Source of the DNA: an uncultured SAR86 cluster bacterium
GTDB taxonomy: Bacteria; Pseudomonadota; Gammaproteobacteria; Magnimaribacterales; Magnimaribacteraceae
DNA length: 64,000 nt
NCBI GenBank assembly: GCA_902630715.1
Contig: CACOVO010000003.1
Location: 1-64,000, forward strand
Direction of reading: 5' to 3'
Shown here: positions 53,030 to 61,681 of the stretch, one piece after another
Layout of the letters: every line of letters begins with the position of its first letter
Position numbering within the stretch: position 1 is the stretch's first letter
Notes under the pieces: generated by a model
Told to the model about the DNA's origin: nothing
What the model saw: only the letters and a program-made list of their open reading frames with translations
The model's database searches: none
Program-made: the position numbers and the translations under genes

Positions 53030-54364
53030 TTAAAAATTGAGGGTTATATCGTAAACAATCAATACTGCTAAAAATAATTGCAAGACCAAGCTCATCCACA
53101 AAATAATAACTGTACCTATTTTAGGTTGTAAAACTGGATCAAGTTTATTGATTAGATATAAAGCTCCAATATTTACAATAGGGAGACCCATAGCGGCCCA
53201 GATACCTGCGATAAGAAGAAGAGTTATTGGATTAGGTAGAATGAAATAAAACAATCCAGACAAAAAAGGAATCAGGAAAGCTATAAGTTTTATCAGTTTC
53301 CCTCTTGTGTCTATTTTCTCTTTTACCAACCCCATTGAAATCAAATAATCAGAAATAGTTCTTGTAAATGCTGCTGTCCCAGAGAGAAGGGTGGAGAATA
53401 GGACAAAGAAAGCTAAAATTATAAAAAGCCATTTTGCCCAACCACCTAGTACAAGTGAAAACATATTTTGCAGAGAACCTATTACATCAACATCCCAAAA
53501 CGAACTGGTAGCCAGAGATTCTTGAAGTTCAGGGACATTATTTAGTACTCCTGCACCTAAAAAGAAAAATGGCAGTGTTCCTAAAGTTATAAAAAAAACA
53601 GTAACCCAAACATCTGTTTGCATGGTTCTAATCCAAAGCTTTGTTTCCTCAGGATCATTTCCTGAATTATTTGCATAACCCTTTTCCAAACACCAATAGG
53701 TATAAGCCATTATTTCTCCATAACTAATCCCTGTAAATCCAAAAACAGCTAGTGCTAAGGGAAGATACTCTGTTGGGAATGAAAAGGTAAGGCCTTGGGA
53801 AATTTGAGTAAAGCTGACTTGGTATTCTGTTGATTGCATTGAAATTGCAATGACCAAGGTCATGAAAGAAAAGAAAAGGACCATTAACAATAAGGTTTTT
53901 TCTAAACTTTTGTAAGAGCCAAAATACAGCAAAAGCCAAGTCAGCAAGCAAGACACAACTACCCAACCTTCGATTGAGAGAAGGGGGAACATAGTATTTC
54001 CTGCTTCTGCCACGGCACCAGCAAGTCCACCCATGCCAGCAATTGAAGGGATTACACCCAGAAACATGAACCAGACAAGCCAAGAAGTAGTTTTTCCCTG
54101 TATGGTTGTTTTAAATCCAGGCATATCAGCAAATGCCTCCAGAAAAGTTTTTTTGGTGACAACTACATACCTGCTAATTTCTGCTTGTATTATTGGTTTA
54201 CTCCACATGCTAAGTAATAACCACCAAAGAAGAAGAAAGCCTGCGGCTGCTCCAAGTAAAGGGGTCATTACAATTGATCCACTACCTACAACACTTCCTG
54301 TGACAATCACACTAGGGCCAATGAATTTGAGCCTCTCAATAAAAGTTTTTGGTGCTTTTTGCAT
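53030..54364 (-). CDS. Nramp-superfamily carrier lacking the metal-binding motifs
   Basis: 444 aa with about eleven membrane helices. The overall order of hydrophobic segments and blocks such as SKPIIQAEISRY match Nramp. Yet helix 1 reads VVGSGS (about residues 25-30) where true metal transporters have DPGN, and helix 6 reads GISYGEIM (about 212-219) in place of MPH. Both metal ligands are absent, so Mn2+ or Fe2+ transport is unlikely. Another cation or an organic amine is an open possibility. Confidence 0.75.
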   Translation of the reverse strand: MQKAPKTFIERLKFIGPSVIVTGSVVGSGSIVMTPLLGAAAGFLLLWWLLLSMWSKPIIQAEISRYVVVTKKTFLEAFADMPGFKTTIQGKTTSWLVWFMFLGVIPSIAGMGGLAGAVAEAGNTMFPLLSIEGWVVVSCLLTWLLLYFGSYKSLEKTLLLMVLFFSFMTLVIAISMQSTEYQVSFTQISQGLTFSFPTEYLPLALAVFGFTGISYGEIMAYTYWCLEKGYANNSGNDPEETKLWIRTMQTDVWVTVFFITLGTLPFFFLGAGVLNNVPELQESLATSSFWDVDVIGSLQNMFSLVLGGWAKWLFIILAFFVLFSTLLSGTAAFTRTISDYLISMGLVKEKIDTRGKLIKLIAFLIPFLSGLFYFILPNPITLLLIAGIWAAMGLPIVNIGALYLINKLDPVLQPKIGTVIILWMSLVLQLFLAVLIVYDITLNF

Positions 54365-54438
54365 AGATAATATTTTTCCTAGATTTTCTCACTAAATATG
54401 GAACAATTCCTCCTTTCTTTTCAGAAATTTAAATTCCC

Positions 54439-55284
54439 ATGAAGTTCAAAGTAAGATCAGGATTAAATATCGAGGCAACTTCGCTAGGAGATTCCAACAA
54501 TCCTCTAGTAATAATGCTACATGGCGGCGGCCAAACTCGGCATGCTTGGGGAGCAACAGCTGAGAAATTATCTCAATCAGGTTTTCATGCCCTGGCAATT
54601 GATCTCAGAGGTCATGGAGATAGTGATTGGTCTGAATCGGGTGACTATGCGATAGAAAGTTATAGGGATGATTTAATAAGCATTATCGAGAATTTGGGAA
54701 AACCAGCTTATCTTATAGGGGCATCTTTAGGTGGCATGATTTCTTTATCTACTGCTGGTGATGAGAATTATCAAAGTCTATGTAAAGCTCTTATTATGGT
54801 TGATATAGGTATTTACCCCAATGAAAACGGATCAAATGAAATATTGAATTTTATGAGCTCTGGTTTTAAAGGTTTTGCATCTTTGGAAGAAGCTTCAAAT
54901 GCTATTTCTTCATATTTACCGCATAGAGAAAAACCAAAAGACCTCTCAGGTCTTAAAAAAAACCTAAGATTGAAAGATGACGGAAGATTTTATTGGCATT
55001 GGGATCCAAAGTTTATCGAGTCAAGAACAGCTAACACTGAAAGGAGTGAGCATAGGGATAGACAAAGGCGATACGCAGAATCAGTTAAGGCCCCGACTTT
55101 GTTGATAAGAGGAGCATTGAGTAATGTGGTAACTCAGGATGAGGTAACGGATTTCTTAACAACCATAAGTCATGCTGAATTTATTGAGATTGATAAAGCT
55201 GCACATATGATAGCAGGAGATAGAAACGATATTTTTGCTAATGCTGCAATAAGTTTTCTGCAAAAAATAACTAATAACAAGTAA
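54439..55284 (+). CDS. Alpha/beta hydrolase
   Basis: 281 aa. MLHGGGQTRHAW (oxyanion hole, about residue 27), DLRGHGDSDWS (about 55), nucleophile elbow GASLGGM (about 97), and the His of AAHMIAGDRND near the C-terminus. This is the fluoroacetate dehalogenase / proline-iminopeptidase-like group of hydrolases. The substrate is unknown. It lies 10 bases upstream of coaE. Confidence 0.85.
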   Translation: MKFKVRSGLNIEATSLGDSNNPLVIMLHGGGQTRHAWGATAEKLSQSGFHALAIDLRGHGDSDWSESGDYAIESYRDDLISIIENLGKPAYLIGASLGGMISLSTAGDENYQSLCKALIMVDIGIYPNENGSNEILNFMSSGFKGFASLEEASNAISSYLPHREKPKDLSGLKKNLRLKDDGRFYWHWDPKFIESRTANTERSEHRDRQRRYAESVKAPTLLIRGALSNVVTQDEVTDFLTTISHAEFIEIDKAAHMIAGDRNDIFANAAISFLQKITNNK

Positions 55285-55294
55285 GATCAAACAA

Positions 55295-55882
55295 ATGATA
55301 ATTGGTTTAACTGGAGGAATTGGTAGCGGTAAGACCGCCGTCTCCGACACTTTTGAAAAACTCGGTATAACGGTTGTGGATGCCGATTTAGCTTCCCGCG
55401 TCGTTGTTGAAAAAGGAAAGCCTTGTCTGGAAGAGATAGCTAAACATTTTGGTGACAATATTTTGAATGAAAGTGGTGAATTGAATAGGGCTAAGTTGAG
55501 GGAAATAATTTTTAACTCTGATTCAGAAAAGTCATGGTTAGAATCTTTATTACATCCAGCAATAGCAGAACAAATTAAACAAGAGTTGAATGCCTCTAAA
55601 AGTCCATATACGATTCTTGTTTCGCCTCTCTTATTAGAGACTAATCAAAGAGACTTCTGTGACAAGATTTTAGTAGTTGATGTACCTGTTGAAATCCAAA
55701 TGGAGCGGACTACAAAGAGAGATGGCGTTTCTGCAGATCAGGTAAAATCGATTATTAAATCTCAAATAAATCGGGACGAAAGGTTAAAGTTAGCAGACGA
55801 AATTATCATAAATGAAGGAAGTATCGAAGACCTTGAAATGATTGTTAGGGAATTACATGAGAAATTAATTTCGGAATTATGA
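55295..55882 (+). CDS. coaE: Dephospho-CoA kinase
   Basis: 195 aa. Walker A GLTGGIGSGKT at residues 4-14, DADLASR (about 36) and LLLETNQRDFCDKILVVDVPVEIQ, as in CoaE. It phosphorylates the 3'-OH of dephospho-CoA, the last step of coenzyme A synthesis. It overlaps yacG by 4 bases (ATGA), the usual gammaproteobacterial pairing. Confidence 0.95.
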   Translation: MIIGLTGGIGSGKTAVSDTFEKLGITVVDADLASRVVVEKGKPCLEEIAKHFGDNILNESGELNRAKLREIIFNSDSEKSWLESLLHPAIAEQIKQELNASKSPYTILVSPLLLETNQRDFCDKILVVDVPVEIQMERTTKRDGVSADQVKSIIKSQINRDERLKLADEIIINEGSIEDLEMIVRELHEKLISEL

Positions 55883-56061
55883 TGTATGTAAAATGTCCAG
55901 AATGCGGTGAGCAGGCGGAGTACTCAGAAAAGAACGAGCATAGACCTTTTTGCAGTAGAAGATGCCAATTACTGGATCTAGGTGCTTGGGCTAGTGAGGA
56001 AAGAAAGATTGCCGGAGAGAGGGTTTACGAGCCAGAAGAAGATTTTGATACACGCCACTAA
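55879..56061 (+). CDS. yacG: DNA gyrase inhibitor / zinc-binding protein YacG
   Basis: 60 aa with a four-Cys zinc site: KCPECGE (residues 5-11) and FCSRRCQLLDLGAW (about 24-37). YacG binds GyrB and inhibits gyrase in E. coli. Start ATG overlaps the coaE stop, with a second ATG directly after. Convergent with and overlapping argJ by 4 bases. Confidence 0.95.
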   Translation: MMYVKCPECGEQAEYSEKNEHRPFCSRRCQLLDLGAWASEERKIAGERVYEPEEDFDTRH

Positions 56062-57257
56062 CTTCTGTAATCGCTATTTATAAGCACATAATCCTCTGAT
56101 AAATCTGAAGTAACCGCTTGAAATTCTTTTACTCCAACTCCTAGCGATATCTCTATACTAATTTCTTTCTTTTTCATTTCTCTAGAAGCTGATTTTTCAG
56201 AATATCTTGAGTCTTTATGACCTTTCTTAACTAAGGGATGACCATTTAATTTAATTATAACTTTGTCGATATCTTGCAGAGATTCATCTCGACCAACCGC
56301 AGATAATATTCTTCCCCAATTTGCATCGCTACCAAACATAGCTGTTTTTACTAATGGTGACTCAGCTACAGTGAAAGCAATTGATCTCGCCTGCTTTACA
56401 CTCTTTGCTTTTGTAACTTTCACTTTTATTTTTTTTGTAGCACCTTCTGCATCATCAATCAAAAGTTCTGCTAGTTCTGCAAAAGTTTCCGTTATGGCCT
56501 GTGAAAGCTTTTTCTCTTCGCGAGATCCCGCTTTAATGGGTTTTTCCTTATTTCCATTTGCTACAAGCATAGAAGAGTCATTGGGTGAGGTATCCCCGTC
56601 TACTGTGATAGCCTCAAAACTATTTTTCAGTGCTTTTGAATGAATTTTATCAAGTAAGCTTTGGCTTAGTTTTCCATCAATAAATACAAAACTTAACAAT
56701 GTTGCGAAGTCAGGTTTAATCATCCCTGAGCCCTTAGCAAATCCTGTAACCTTATACGAATTTTTGCCTACATTTACCAATTTGGAAACAATTTTTGGTT
56801 TTGTATCAGTAGTCAAAATTGCGGTAGCGGCTTTTTTCCAACTCTTATCATTTAGATTATCAAGGGCTTTTTTAAAAGCTACTAAATATTCATCTACTGG
56901 CAGTTTTTCACCAATAACACCGGTTGAAAAAGGAATAATATTTTCTTCTTTTACGCGGAGGTAGGATGCAATTTCCCTGCAGTACTTTTTGACATCTCTT
57001 AAACCACTTGGTCCATTTGCTGCGTTAGCATTTCCTGCATTGACAAGTAAAATTTTATTTCCTGAGCTAAGCTTCTGCAGATTTTGTGCTGCAATTATAA
57101 CTGGGGCAGCTTTTAACTTATTGGTCGTAAATTTGCCACTAAGCTTAGACTCCGAGGGAATTGCAATTGCCAGACTATCATCTCTTTTGCCATAACGTGT
57201 ATTACTCGAAGCAGAGGAAAGTCTCACTCCTTTGATGTTATGTATCTTTTTTGGCAT
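56058..57257 (-). CDS. argJ: Bifunctional ornithine acetyltransferase / N-acetylglutamate synthase
   Basis: 399 aa. KLKAAPVIIA and LLVNAGNANAANG near the N-terminus, STGVIGEKLP, and the self-cleavage region GMIKPDFATLLSFVFID with the nucleophilic Thr (about residue 185), then TVDGDTSPNDSSMLVANG and MFGSDANWGRILSAVG. It recycles the acetyl group between N-acetylornithine and glutamate in arginine synthesis. It directly follows secA, as in pseudomonads. Confidence 0.95.
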   Translation of the reverse strand: MPKKIHNIKGVRLSSASSNTRYGKRDDSLAIAIPSESKLSGKFTTNKLKAAPVIIAAQNLQKLSSGNKILLVNAGNANAANGPSGLRDVKKYCREIASYLRVKEENIIPFSTGVIGEKLPVDEYLVAFKKALDNLNDKSWKKAATAILTTDTKPKIVSKLVNVGKNSYKVTGFAKGSGMIKPDFATLLSFVFIDGKLSQSLLDKIHSKALKNSFEAITVDGDTSPNDSSMLVANGNKEKPIKAGSREEKKLSQAITETFAELAELLIDDAEGATKKIKVKVTKAKSVKQARSIAFTVAESPLVKTAMFGSDANWGRILSAVGRDESLQDIDKVIIKLNGHPLVKKGHKDSRYSEKSASREMKKKEISIEISLGVGVKEFQAVTSDLSEDYVLINSDYRS

Positions 57258-59947
57258 TATTTTTTTCTGGCATTTTTTCTCGCCATTTTTGCTTCAGCCC
57301 TCCTTAGTCTCCTGTTCCCTTGACTTTGATCTTTCGAAGTAGTCTTTGATTCTTGAGAAGCTATAGCTGATTTAGGCGTTTGATGCTCTAAGGTCTGGGC
57401 TTTGCTCTGCTGCGGTAGATTTAATTCGCCTGAATCCTCTAATTCAATCTCAACTCTTGATAAGAAACGAATTCCTTCTAATCTTATTTTATTCAATAGG
57501 TTTTCAAATAGTTCAAATGATTCCCTTCTAAACTCAAGCTTAGGATTTTTACTTGCATAACTGCGAAGACCAATACCTTGTCTTAGTGCATCTACTTCTG
57601 CAAGATGATCCTTCCAGGCACTATCAATTATTTGTAAGAGAATTTGTTTTTCAAAATCTCTCATTACTGAGCCTATTTGGTTGCTTTTTTCTTTATAAGA
57701 TTCCTTAGCCAAAAAGAGTATTTTTTCTTCAACTTTCTCTCTAGTTATATTGTTCTCTTCATTTACCCATTGTTTAATCGGAATTTGCAATCCGAATATA
57801 TTAGAGACAGAACTTTCCAAAATATCTAAATTCCATTCGTTAGGCTCTAAGTCGCCATTGGATAAATTATCTAATTCGTCTGCGATTACAGTCTCTCTCA
57901 TGGAATCCAAAAGTTCAGTTATAGAACTCGCCTCTAAAATATTGTTTCTCTGTGAATAAATGATCTGTCTTTGTTCATTAGCCATGTCGTCATATTCAAG
58001 GAGCATTTTTCGAATATCAAAGTTCCTTCCTTCAACTCGTTTTTGCGCTCTTTCAATTGCACCACTTAGCATTCTATGTTCAATTGACTCACCATCTTCC
58101 AAACCGACCTTTTGCATGATGTTCTTAAACTGATCAGAGGCAAAAATCCTCATCAAATTATCTTCGAGAGAAATATAAAATCTTGAAGATCCTGGATCTC
58201 CTTGTCTTCCCGATCGACCTCTAAGCTGATTATCCATTCTTCTAGATTCGTTTCTTTCTGTTCCTATAACATGAAGACCACCGGAGGAGAGGACTGCGGC
58301 ATTCAATTCCTTCCACTTTGACTGCAGTTCTTCTTTTTTTTCTGGATTATCTTCGCTGATTTTCTCGTATTCGGCCTCCCAGTTTCCTCCCAAAACTATG
58401 TCGGTGCCTCTTCCTGCCATGTTTGTAGCAATGGTAACTACTGCGGGTTTTCCGGCTTGTGAAATTATTTCAGCTTCCTTCGCATGGTTCTTGGCATTAA
58501 GAACTTGGTGCTCGATATTTTCTTTTTTTAGTAAGCTAGATAAGAGTTCTGAGCTCTCTAGCGAGGCAGTACCTACAAGTATTGGATTGCCCTTGTTCAT
58601 ATATTCTTTAATTTCTTCTATGACAGCCTTATATTTTTCAGCTTGGGTAAGATAAACAAGATCATTTTTATCATCTCTTATCATGGGTTCATTAGTAGGA
58701 ACCTCCAGAACATTGAGGCCATAAATTTCAGCAAATTCCTCTGATTCAGTAGATGCTGTGCCTGTCATACCCGACAATTTTTCATATTGCCTAAAATAAT
58801 TCTGGAAAGTACAAGAAGCCAAGGTCTGACTTTCCATTTGAATTGGCACATTTTCCTTTTGTTCAATTGCTTGATGAAGTCCATCAGCCAATCGTCTACC
58901 TGGCATTGCTCTCCCAGTATTTTCATCAATAAGGATTACCTGTTTATCTTGAACCATGTAGTCGACATCTCTTTGGAAAAGAAAATGGGCTCTCAAAGAA
59001 GATTGAATATAGTGAAGCAATCTAAGATTACCTGATGAATAAAGACTTTGATCTTCTTCTAGTAAATTATCTTTTTTTAATAATTCTTCAATAAAGTCAT
59101 GCCCCAAGTCTGTTAACTCGACAAGTTTAGATTTTTCGTCTATCACAAAATGGCCAGTCTCTTCTTTCTTTTCCGGCTCTTCGTCTTCGGGATCTAACTC
59201 TATAATCTGTTGCTTTAATTTAGGTACGAATTTACTAATTTTTTGATAGATTTGAGCTGTATTTTCTGCAGGTCCGGAGATAACTAAAGGTGTTCTTGCT
59301 TCGTCTATGAGAATTGAATCAACTTCATCAATAATGGCAAAGTAATAATCATTCATCATTCTGTCGTTTTTATTAACAACCATGTTATTTCTCAAGAAAT
59401 CAAAGCCTAGTTCGTTATTTGTGGCATAAATTACGTCTGCATCATAAGCATTTTTCCTCTCATCTAATTGTTGACCAGGAACAATAAAATCCACTGACAT
59501 TCCAAGGTTTCTGTAGATAGGACTCATCCATTCGGCATCTCTCTTTGCTAAATAATCATTAACTGTTACTAAAACGACTTTTCTTTCTGTGATCGAGTTC
59601 AAATATGAAGGAAGAGTTGCAACTAGGGTTTTTCCCTCACCAGTTGCCATTTCAGCAATTTGACAGTTATGAAGGGCAATTCCGCCCATCAGTTGACAGT
59701 CGTAATGTCTCAATCCAAGTTGTCTTTTACTGACTTCCCTAACAGTTGCAAACGCTTCAGGAAGTAATTGATCCAATGATTCATTTTTTTTATAACGAGT
59801 TATGAACTCATTTCTTTTCCCCTTTAATTCTGAATCACTAAGTAGAGAATATTCCTCCTCAAAAGAGTTAATAGAATCAACTAAGGGTTGAATCTTCCTA
59901 AGTGTTTTTTGGTTTTTCGAACCAAATATTTTATCTAACAGACCCAT
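57257..59947 (-). CDS. secA: Preprotein translocase ATPase SecA
   Basis: 896 aa. The motor has MATGEGKTLVATLPSYL (Walker A), IIDEVDSILIDEARTPL (Walker B), the ATNMAGRGTDIVLGGNW segment of the second nucleotide domain, and GRSGRQGDPGSSRFY. SecA drives Sec-dependent export at SecYEG. The C-terminus is Lys/Arg-rich (RRLRRAEAKMARKNARKK) and lacks the four-residue zinc (SEC-C) motif CxCGSGKKxKxCHG of the E. coli protein. It abuts argJ by one base. Confidence 0.96.
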   Translation of the reverse strand: MGLLDKIFGSKNQKTLRKIQPLVDSINSFEEEYSLLSDSELKGKRNEFITRYKKNESLDQLLPEAFATVREVSKRQLGLRHYDCQLMGGIALHNCQIAEMATGEGKTLVATLPSYLNSITERKVVLVTVNDYLAKRDAEWMSPIYRNLGMSVDFIVPGQQLDERKNAYDADVIYATNNELGFDFLRNNMVVNKNDRMMNDYYFAIIDEVDSILIDEARTPLVISGPAENTAQIYQKISKFVPKLKQQIIELDPEDEEPEKKEETGHFVIDEKSKLVELTDLGHDFIEELLKKDNLLEEDQSLYSSGNLRLLHYIQSSLRAHFLFQRDVDYMVQDKQVILIDENTGRAMPGRRLADGLHQAIEQKENVPIQMESQTLASCTFQNYFRQYEKLSGMTGTASTESEEFAEIYGLNVLEVPTNEPMIRDDKNDLVYLTQAEKYKAVIEEIKEYMNKGNPILVGTASLESSELLSSLLKKENIEHQVLNAKNHAKEAEIISQAGKPAVVTIATNMAGRGTDIVLGGNWEAEYEKISEDNPEKKEELQSKWKELNAAVLSSGGLHVIGTERNESRRMDNQLRGRSGRQGDPGSSRFYISLEDNLMRIFASDQFKNIMQKVGLEDGESIEHRMLSGAIERAQKRVEGRNFDIRKMLLEYDDMANEQRQIIYSQRNNILEASSITELLDSMRETVIADELDNLSNGDLEPNEWNLDILESSVSNIFGLQIPIKQWVNEENNITREKVEEKILFLAKESYKEKSNQIGSVMRDFEKQILLQIIDSAWKDHLAEVDALRQGIGLRSYASKNPKLEFRRESFELFENLLNKIRLEGIRFLSRVEIELEDSGELNLPQQSKAQTLEHQTPKSAIASQESKTTSKDQSQGNRRLRRAEAKMARKNARKK

Positions 59948-59998
59948 ATAAATTCGCTTACTGCAATTCTATCAGTTAGGAGAAATATCTGAGAAAAA

Positions 59999-60919
59999 TT
60001 ATCCTGAGCTAGGATCAATGATTGGTTCAAGATACTTAATTGGTGAATTAACTGGATCGTCATAAGTTTTGACTTCCCAAGTATCTGGTCTGGCTATCAG
60101 CTCCCTTAGTAGAGCATTATTTACTTTATGACCTGACTTAAAGCCTTCAAAAGATCCTACCAGATTATGGCCGAGCAGATAGAGATCTCCTATAGCATCT
60201 AAGATTTTATGCTTGATCATTTCGTTTTCAAGCCTAAGCCCATCTTCGTTTAAAATAGAATCCTCACCTATAGCAATTGTGTTTTTAACACTTGCACCAA
60301 GCGAAAGCCCCTTTTCATTTAAACCTTCTAGATCGCTCATAAATCCGAAGGTCCTTGCTCTAGATACTTCCCTTACAAATGAGGTGCTATTGAAATTTAC
60401 TGATGCATTAGTAGCGTGATTTTTGTGTACTGGATGATCATAAATCATAGTGAAATCCACTTTAAACCCTTCGAAAGGAGTAACTTGCGCCCAGGCGTCT
60501 CCAACAGTCACCTTGACAGTATCTTTAATTCTAATGAATTTTTTCATTTCATCTTGTTCAAGAAGTCCTGCTGATTCCAGTAAAAAGACAAATGGCGCCG
60601 CACTACCATCCATTATTGGTATTTCTGGGCCATTAACTTCTACATAAGCATTATCAATACCCAAGCCAGCTATTGCCGACATGAGATGTTCTATTGTGGA
60701 AATTCTTGTATCGCCAAAGGTTAAGCATGTTGAAAGTGAGGTATCACCTACATTCTCTGCGGCAGCTTTTATTTCAACCACAGGATCGAGATCAACTCTT
60801 CTAAAAATGATTCCTGTATCGGTAGGAGCAGGCAAAATTTTCAGTATTATTGGATTCCCGGTATGTAAGCCAACTCCGAATGCTTTTATAGGGTTTTGAA
60901 GTGTTCTTTGTGTTAGCAT
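59999..60919 (-). CDS. lpxC: UDP-3-O-acyl-N-acetylglucosamine deacetylase
   Basis: 306 aa. Zinc ligands are visible in [17 protein letters not shown] (first His, about 79), [15 protein letters not shown] (second His and Asp, about 237-241) and the catalytic His in [12 protein letters not shown] (about 265). It carries out the committed step of lipid A synthesis, so the host has a lipopolysaccharide outer membrane. It precedes secA, the usual order after ftsZ in gammaproteobacteria; ftsZ is not in the window. Confidence 0.96.
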   Translation of the reverse strand: MLTQRTLQNPIKAFGVGLHTGNPIILKILPAPTDTGIIFRRVDLDPVVEIKAAAENVGDTSLSTCLTFGDTRISTIEHLMSAIAGLGIDNAYVEVNGPEIPIMDGSAAPFVFLLESAGLLEQDEMKKFIRIKDTVKVTVGDAWAQVTPFEGFKVDFTMIYDHPVHKNHATNASVNFNSTSFVREVSRARTFGFMSDLEGLNEKGLSLGASVKNTIAIGEDSILNEDGLRLENEMIKHKILDAIGDLYLLGHNLVGSFEGFKSGHKVNNALLRELIARPDTWEVKTYDDPVNSPIKYLEPIIDPSSG

Positions 60920-60934
60920 AAATTTTGGTAGGAA

Positions 60935-61681
60935 TTAATTTAAATTATTTTGCCTTACGATTTCGAAAAGCATTATACCTGTGCTTACTGAAGCATTTAA
61001 GCTTTCTATTTTATCTGCCATTTCTATCTTTATGAGTTCATCGCAATTTTCTTTTGTTAATCTCCTCATGCCCTTATCTTCAGATCCTACAACTAAAGCC
61101 AATTTACTTGTATAAAGAACCTTATCGTATGGTTGAGAAGCTTCAAGATCGCTTCCATAGACTCTTACTCCACTTTTTTTTAGAAAATCTAATGTTCTTA
61201 CTAAGTTAGTGACAATTACAAAGGGAATAAGTTCAGATGCCCCTGACGAAATCCTTCTGACTGTTGGAGTCAAATGACAAGATCGGTTCTTTGGAACAAT
61301 CACTGCATCTACTGATGCTGCAGCTGCACTTCTGATGCATGCGCCTACATTGTGAGGATCGGATAAACTGTCTAATACTAGCAATCTTAACTCGTCTTTC
61401 TCAACAATTTTTTGAAGATAGGACTCTGATTCTTCTGTCCTTTTATCGCAACTTATAGCTACATTTTGATGATTAATGCCTTTGAAGTTTTCCTCAAAAA
61501 AATCATTATTTTTTTCTTCGATACTAATACCATTTTTTGTAGCTTTCTCAATTAAGCTACTGAATTTCAATTTTTTAGTTCCTCCAACAAAAAGACAGGA
61601 CACTGATTCGGGTCTCAATTCAATGATCTGTGTCAAGATATTTGTTCCACAGATCATTTCTTGATTAGATTTATTTTTCAT
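60935..61681 (-). CDS. rlmB: 23S rRNA 2'-O-methyltransferase RlmB (SpoU family)
   Basis: 248 aa. An N-terminal substrate-binding domain (GTNILTQIIELRPESVSCLFVGG), then the SpoU/TrmD-knot fold: LLVLDSLSDPHNVGACIRSA (motif 1), LALVVGSEDKGM (motif 2) and ESLNASVSTGIMLFEIVRQ (motif 3). It methylates the ribose of G2251 in 23S rRNA. Its start touches the rnr stop, the standard gammaproteobacterial pairing. Confidence 0.93.
   Translation of the reverse strand: MKNKSNQEMICGTNILTQIIELRPESVSCLFVGGTKKLKFSSLIEKATKNGISIEEKNNDFFEENFKGINHQNVAISCDKRTEESESYLQKIVEKDELRLLVLDSLSDPHNVGACIRSAAAASVDAVIVPKNRSCHLTPTVRRISSGASELIPFVIVTNLVRTLDFLKKSGVRVYGSDLEASQPYDKVLYTSKLALVVGSEDKGMRRLTKENCDELIKIEMADKIESLNASVSTGIMLFEIVRQNNLN

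Noticed and set aside
53724-54083. A 119-aa same-strand ORF within the Nramp-like gene
   Set aside because: Out-of-frame shadow of a polytopic membrane protein. The Cys- and Trp-rich product looks like a chance translation.
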